DNA of 36,352 nucleotides from the NCBI GenBank assembly GCA_050946195.1, contig JBMNUI010000015.1:1-36352 (forward strand). Direction: 5' to 3'. This document shows positions 32,792 to 36,352 of the stretch, piece after piece. Under the pieces are notes generated by a model. The model did not search any database. It was not told the DNA's origin and worked only from the letters and a program-made list of their open reading frames with translations. The position numbers and the translations under genes are program-made. Numbering within the stretch: position 1 is the stretch's first letter; every line of letters starts with the position of its first letter. The stretch comes from UMGS1002 sp050946195. GTDB lineage: Bacteria; Bacillota; Clostridia; Oscillospirales; CAG-272.

Positions 32792-33379
32792 GTGGATATA
32801 GCCGAACGCTGTTACAGCGTGCTTTTGGTATCATCTCCCACAAAGTTTTGTGAATTCATGCTCGGGCTGCTCCCTCAGAACCGTTACAACCCGATAACAA
32901 CCGCCCCGGATGCCACAACCGCCCGGCGCTATTTGCTTGAAAACAGGTTTGATATCGTCATTGTCAATACTCCTCTTCCCGACGAATTCGGGACAAGGCT
33001 GGCGCTCGATATCAGCGAGGACAGCGGAGCGGGAGTTTTGCTGTTTGTCAAGGCCGAGCATTATCCCGACATCTGTGCGCGGGTGGCTCCCTGCGGTATC
33101 CTCACTATTTCAAAGCCGGCATCCTCCCAGATAGTTTTGCAGACCCTCTTTCTGCTCAGCGGGACCCGCGAGAGGCTGCGCCGCATGGAGCAGAAGACCG
33201 CCTCGCTTGAAGCCAAAATGGAGGAGATACGAATAGTCAACCGCGCAAAATGGCTGCTGATTGACAAACTGAAGATGACCGAAGCCGAGGCGCATCGCCA
33301 CATTGAAAAGCAGGCGATGGACAGGTGCGTGACCCGCCGCGTTATTGCCGAGGAAATACTGGAGACATACAAACAGTGA
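32792..33379 (+). CDS. ANTAR-domain RNA-binding antiterminator (NitR-like)
   Basis: A 195-aa protein: a receiver-like domain (about 1-118), a coiled coil (RLRRMEQKTASLEAKMEEI) and an ANTAR domain at the end (AKWLLIDKLKMTEAEAHRHI ... RRVIAEEIL). ANTAR proteins bind paired small RNA hairpins and stop terminator formation. The receiver is degenerate: Asn59 replaces the phosphorylated Asp and the acidic pair after strand 1 is Ser-Ser, so control is not by phosphorylation. It probably acts on the leader at 29477-29538. Start: GGGAGG is 7 bases before GTG 32792; the ATG at 32786 is too close to it. Confidence 0.88.
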   Translation: MDIAERCYSVLLVSSPTKFCEFMLGLLPQNRYNPITTAPDATTARRYLLENRFDIVIVNTPLPDEFGTRLALDISEDSGAGVLLFVKAEHYPDICARVAPCGILTISKPASSQIVLQTLFLLSGTRERLRRMEQKTASLEAKMEEIRIVNRAKWLLIDKLKMTEAEAHRHIEKQAMDRCVTRRVIAEEILETYKQ

Positions 33380-33402
33380 TTATTACATGGCCAATAACAA
33401 AA

Positions 33403-33459
33403 AACCCGTGGTTTTTCTGAAAGGCCGCAAGAACAAGTACCTCAGAAAAAACCACGGGT
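33403..33459. terminator. Long bidirectional terminator hairpin
   Basis: An 18-bp perfect stem, AACCCGTGGTTTTTCTGA (33403-33420) with its complement (33442-33459), and a 21-nt loop. On the minus strand the stem runs into six T, so it mainly serves the DUF2935 gene that ends at 33464. On the plus strand no T-run follows, but it is the only candidate terminator for the nitrogen operon. Confidence 0.8.
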
Positions 33460-33463
33460 TAAA

Positions 33464-34384
33464 TTAGTTCCGGCAAACTCCCATTATGCAGAGATAATGG
33501 TTTGCTTCGCGCAGCACATGGTCGCCGAGCAGGGGTATTATTATCGACTGTATCCTGCACTCAAGCAGACCCTGCGTGCCGGCTGCCTTGAAATCTCTCA
33601 GCCGCTCGGTTTCCCGGATGCTGTCCTCGGTAATTCCGGCGATGCTCTGAGCCTGCCTTGATGCCCGCTCGGACGCCACAGTCAACTCGTCAAACTCGCG
33701 GCCGAACATCCTTGCCGTCTCGATGAGCGCCTCCTCGGACGGGTCGAGCAGCCCGGCGATAAACTTCGCGTGCTCGGCCATCTGCCGGTTCCAGAATCTC
33801 TCCTGACTGAGCAGCTCTCCTGACCCGCCGATGTTTTCCCGACGCACCAGCCTGACGAGCATATTCATGAAGTGTCGGGCTTCCCTGAGTATATGTTCTA
33901 TCAGGAGCGGGTAATTGAGCGTAAACATCTTGCAGGACCGGACGCTCTCGAGCAACTGTTCTTTGAAGGCGACCAGCTCTCCGGTGAGCTGATATGCCTT
34001 GCGGTCAAGGCTCTCTACCGCATCTTCAAGGCGCGGGTTCTGTGCCCCGTTGCCGGCGGGCTGCAGCGCCTCTTCGCGCCTTGTGAGGTTGAAGTTAAAA
34101 GGTACTCCGGTATAAAAGCTCGTGAGCCGCTCGGCTTCGAGTGTGTATTGCGTAGTTGCCTGATTTGAACTCAGCAACTCCGCACTGACATTTCCGTTTG
34201 CAAGCGAGGTTGCCTCGGTCAGCAGCTGCTCGAATTTCTGCCTGAACGCCCCCGCCCGCTCGGCCATGTTTTTGTCCTTTGGTGTGAACCCCACTTCAAG
34301 GAAAAACGAGTGCTCCTTCATAATCCTGAGGAAAAACAGGTTCAAATCAAGCGACATCGTTATAAATTCTTTTTGGGACAACAA
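33464..34384 (-). CDS. DUF2935 protein, two ferritin-like four-helix repeats
   Basis: A 306-aa helical protein made of two repeats, each with Glu/His pairs suited to metal binding: IMKEHSFFLEVGF and LREARHFMNML in the first, RQMAEHAKFIAGLLD and VLREANHYL in the second. This is the DUF2935 pattern of Bacillus and Clostridium, whose function is unknown; a di-metal site is inferred. Family members begin MLSxxEYI-, which here corresponds to a TTG start at 34384 (MLSQKEFITMSLDLN) with AAGGTGG 8 bases upstream. An internal ATG (34345) has no ribosome binding site. Confidence 0.82.
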   Translation of the reverse strand: MLSQKEFITMSLDLNLFFLRIMKEHSFFLEVGFTPKDKNMAERAGAFRQKFEQLLTEATSLANGNVSAELLSSNQATTQYTLEAERLTSFYTGVPFNFNLTRREEALQPAGNGAQNPRLEDAVESLDRKAYQLTGELVAFKEQLLESVRSCKMFTLNYPLLIEHILREARHFMNMLVRLVRRENIGGSGELLSQERFWNRQMAEHAKFIAGLLDPSEEALIETARMFGREFDELTVASERASRQAQSIAGITEDSIRETERLRDFKAAGTQGLLECRIQSIIIPLLGDHVLREANHYLCIMGVCRN

Positions 34385-34485
34385 AAAAATCACCACCTTT
34401 TGCCGTATATCAACATAGTATGTTAAAACTCTCCCTGATGCTAATGTTTCCGGCCGGCTTATTCCGCTTTTGTCCCGACAAAATT

Positions 34486-34521
34486 CCGGCCGGGCGCAGT
34501 GCTGCGCCCGGCCGGTTTTTT
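34486..34521. terminator. 30-bp perfect palindrome with T-run
   Basis: CCGGCCGGGCGCAG (34486-34499) pairs with its full complement (34502-34515). The six T follow on the plus strand. The genes on both sides are on the minus strand, where only AATTTTG follows, so it is a weaker terminator for the kinase gene and a strong one for antisense transcription. Confidence 0.8.
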
Positions 34522-34532
34522 ATTCAATAATT

Positions 34533-35303
34533 TCAAAGCTTTTTTGCTTTGGCACTGTTTGGCGGGAAAATTACCCGCACAGTAGTGCCGGCGCCGGGGG
34601 TGCTTTTGATATCAATTTCGGCTCCGTGGAGTACGGCGGCGCTGCGGACAATCGAAAGCCCGAGGCCGGTACCCCCCAACTCCTTGGAGCGCTCCCTGTC
34701 GACGCGGTAAAAACGGTCAAAGACATGCTCAAGATGCTCGGGCGAAATACCGATGCCGGTGTCGGAAACTGTCAATACCGCTCCACTTGCGGTGCCCTCG
34801 ACGGCAAGCCCGACCGAGCCGCCCGCGCGGTTATATTTTATGGCGTTGTCGCAGAGATTCTCAATCATCTGCACGACATACGGCCTGATTCCCGATATTT
34901 CTGCATGCGCCCCCGAAACCGATACCCGCACACCCCGCGCCTCGGCCAGAGGTCGGAGACGCTCGGCGGCCTTGTGGCAGCAGTCGAGCAGATCAACTCG
35001 GGCGAACTCGCGGTGCAGCCTGCCTTCGTCGAGCTCCGAGAGGGCGATAATATCCGAAACAATGCCCGAGAGCCGGGCGGCCTCGCGCCGGATAATCCCG
35101 GCAAAGCGGCGGATTTCCTCCTCTTTCAGCCCGGGCTGGTTTATGAGTATCTCGGAATATCCGATTATCGAGGTGAGCGGGGTCTTCATCTCGTGCGAGG
35201 CGTCGGCCAGAAAATCGCGGTATTCCTCCGCACTCGGACCGCAATCGTCCCCGGGTATATGCCGGCTCTCCTGCTCCGGTATATCTGACTTTTTGTTTTT
35301 CAT
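34533..35303 (-). CDS. Histidine kinase without sensor domain (PhoR-like core)
   Basis: A 256-aa kinase. The H-box is FLADASHEMKTPLTSIIGYS. The ATPase domain has the N-box QMIENLCDNAIKYN, DTGIGISPE (G1), FDRFYRVDRERSKELGGTG (F box) and GLGLSIVRSAA (G2). Only about 28 hydrophilic residues precede the dimerisation helix: no membrane helix, HAMP or PAS domain, unlike PhoR/WalK. It must sense through partner proteins or in the cytoplasm. It is coupled to the regulator gene by a 4-bp ATGA overlap. Confidence 0.93.
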   Translation of the reverse strand: MKNKKSDIPEQESRHIPGDDCGPSAEEYRDFLADASHEMKTPLTSIIGYSEILINQPGLKEEEIRRFAGIIRREAARLSGIVSDIIALSELDEGRLHREFARVDLLDCCHKAAERLRPLAEARGVRVSVSGAHAEISGIRPYVVQMIENLCDNAIKYNRAGGSVGLAVEGTASGAVLTVSDTGIGISPEHLEHVFDRFYRVDRERSKELGGTGLGLSIVRSAAVLHGAEIDIKSTPGAGTTVRVIFPPNSAKAKKL

Positions 35304-36019
35304 TTGATTTCTCCGCCGCGTATGCGGTAGCCTATTCCGCGCACAGTCTCAATCAGCCTGCCCGAAGCCCCGAGCTTTTTTCGGAGCGTGCGGACATGGA
35401 CGTCAACCGTGCGGCTCTCGCCGTCAAAGGAATATCCCCACACATGGTTGAGTATCTGGTCGCGGGTGAACACCATTCCGGGGTTCTGAAGCAAAAGGCA
35501 GAGCAGGTCGAACTCCTTGAGCGTCAGGTTGACCTCCCTGCCGTCGGATATCACTAAATGCTTGTCCGGGAAAACCTCAAGGTTGCAGTTCTCAAAAACC
35601 GTGTCTGCCACTCCGCTGCCGGCCCGGCGCAAAAGGGCTCTGACCCGTGACACCAGCTCCATCATGCCGAAGGGCTTGCAGACATAATCGTCGGCGCCCG
35701 CGTCAAGGCCGGTCACCCTGTCATACTCGATGCATTTTGCCGAGAGAATCATTACCGGCAGACGACTTGTCCTCGGATTGCCGCGTATCTCGCGCAGCAC
35801 CAAAAGCCCGTCCTCCTCGGGCAACATAATGTCGAGTATCACCAGCGACGGGAGCCGCTCCGACATCGCCTTCCGGAATTCAACAGGCCGCTCAAATCCC
35901 CGCGCCGTCATCCCGTAGCTGTTTAAAGTGTAGATGATAAGCTCGCGCACGCCCCCGTCGTCCTCAAGCAGATATATCATGTTTGCGACCATTCCTTTCG
36001 GATTCGTGAAGTCACACAT
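35300..36019 (-). CDS. OmpR/PhoB-family response regulator
   Basis: A 239-aa DNA-binding regulator. The receiver has LLEDD (acidic pair), LVILDIMLPEEDG (phospho-Asp), LSAK and CKPFG (Lys). The C-terminal winged helix ends DVHVRTLRKKLGASGRLIET and VRGIGYRI. The genomic pairing with a PhoR-like kinase suggests a phosphate- or envelope-type response, but the target genes are unknown. Start: AGGAG 5 bases before ATG 36019; the receiver core begins 14 residues in (MIYLLEDD), so a shorter form is possible. Confidence 0.93.
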   Translation of the reverse strand: MCDFTNPKGMVANMIYLLEDDGGVRELIIYTLNSYGMTARGFERPVEFRKAMSERLPSLVILDIMLPEEDGLLVLREIRGNPRTSRLPVMILSAKCIEYDRVTGLDAGADDYVCKPFGMMELVSRVRALLRRAGSGVADTVFENCNLEVFPDKHLVISDGREVNLTLKEFDLLCLLLQNPGMVFTRDQILNHVWGYSFDGESRTVDVHVRTLRKKLGASGRLIETVRGIGYRIRGGEIK

Positions 36020-36067
36020 CCGGTCTCCTGCCGCCGCGGTGACGCAATTTGCTCAATTCATGGTGTC

Positions 36068-36096
36068 ATTATATCAAAAAATATACCTAAAATCAA
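36068..36096 (-). promoter_or_regulatory. Sigma-A promoter of the regulator-kinase operon
   Basis: On the minus strand TTGATT (36091-36096), 17-bp spacer, perfect TATAAT (36068-36073), about 50 bp before the regulator start. Confidence 0.8.
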
Positions 36097-36175
36097 CAAC
36101 AAGATAGCAGGACTCATATTTTCCCGCCTCCCGGCACAGACTACTTACAAAAATGTGATGAGGGGGACTATCATT

Positions 36176-36352
36176 ATGAATAATAAAACAGCAGACGAGC
36201 TCCCGCTCGGCTTCGGTATGGCGCTGGCCATGAACCCCGACGCCATGAAGGTCTTCTCAAGCCTGCCCGAAACCGGCCAGCAGCAGTACCTTGAGCGCGC
36301 CCGTTCGGTAAAATCAAAGGAAGAAATGGAAGCACTCGTGCAAAGCCTTGCC
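36176..36352 (+). CDS. Small conserved clostridial protein, truncated by the window end
   Basis: At least 59 aa with no stop before the edge. A GAGGGGG lies 10 bases before the ATG. The sequence has MALAMNPDAMKVFSSLPE followed by a charged helix with RSVKSKEEMEALVQSL. This pattern (GFGMALAxNxxAMxxFxxL ... SxEEMxxxV) fits a family of short, uncharacterised, helical clostridial proteins. Its function is unknown. It is divergent from the two-component operon. Confidence 0.7.
   Translation, partial: MNNKTADELPLGFGMALAMNPDAMKVFSSLPETGQQQYLERARSVKSKEEMEALVQSLA

Overview
The window looks like chromosomal DNA from an uncultured, fairly GC-rich member of the class Clostridia (Bacillota), probably a gut or rumen Oscillospirales-type lineage. 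This is inferred from gene content: WhiA, a BofC-like protein, a two-component 2-hydroxyacyl-CoA dehydratase/activase system, lipoproteins with Thr/Glu-rich linkers, DUF2935, a NitR-like ANTAR protein, and sigma-A promoters of the TTGACA-17-TATAAT type with AGGAGG-like ribosome binding sites. I saw no rRNA, tRNA, CRISPR array, phage or intact insertion sequence.

Layout. 1-4.8 kb: the 3' end of mnmA, a DUF4430-like lipoprotein, a divergent TspO/MBR membrane protein, a class A PBP and a divergent BofC-like membrane protein. 4.8-11.0 kb (minus): an operon HAD nucleotidase - murB - whiA - dnaE. 11.1-18.5 kb (plus): a long housekeeping operon coaE - lytic transglycosylase - prfA - tsaC - type II topoisomerase A subunit - 40-aa membrane peptide - deoC - amidohydrolase. 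The two operons diverge from back-to-back promoters. 18.7-22.9 kb (minus): a dehydratase-like subunit followed by a double-ASKHA activase. 23.0-23.5 kb: an AT-rich stretch with a broken gene remnant and its terminator. 23.5-28.3 kb: an orphan sugar-type solute-binding lipoprotein, a divergent ABC-2 exporter pair and a metallo-beta-lactamase-fold lipoprotein, with a PhnP-like hydrolase upstream in the same operon (to 29.2 kb). 29.4-33.4 kb (plus): a nitrogen-assimilation operon. 33.4-36.0 kb (minus): a DUF2935 protein and a PhoB/PhoR-type pair whose kinase has no sensor. The window ends inside a small conserved clostridial protein.

The most interesting part is the nitrogen operon. Its promoter is followed at once by a strong terminator hairpin. 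The 5' arm of that hairpin can instead fold into a small stem with a hexaloop AAAGGC, which has the A1/G4 signature bound by ANTAR antiterminators. The last gene of the operon encodes an ANTAR protein with a degenerate (Asn for Asp) receiver, next to glutamine synthetase, as for clostridial NitR. The first gene is an odd chimera. Its first ~112 residues are the N-terminus of an archaeal-type glutamate synthase glutaminase subunit (GltB1). They are joined in frame to the distal two thirds of the FAD/NAD oxidoreductase of the same pathway. The catalytic remainder of GltB1, the whole FMN/Fe-S synthase subunit and the start of the oxidoreductase are missing. The operon therefore keeps glutamine synthetase and the GXGXG subunit but cannot make a complete GOGAT, unless the join is an assembly artefact.
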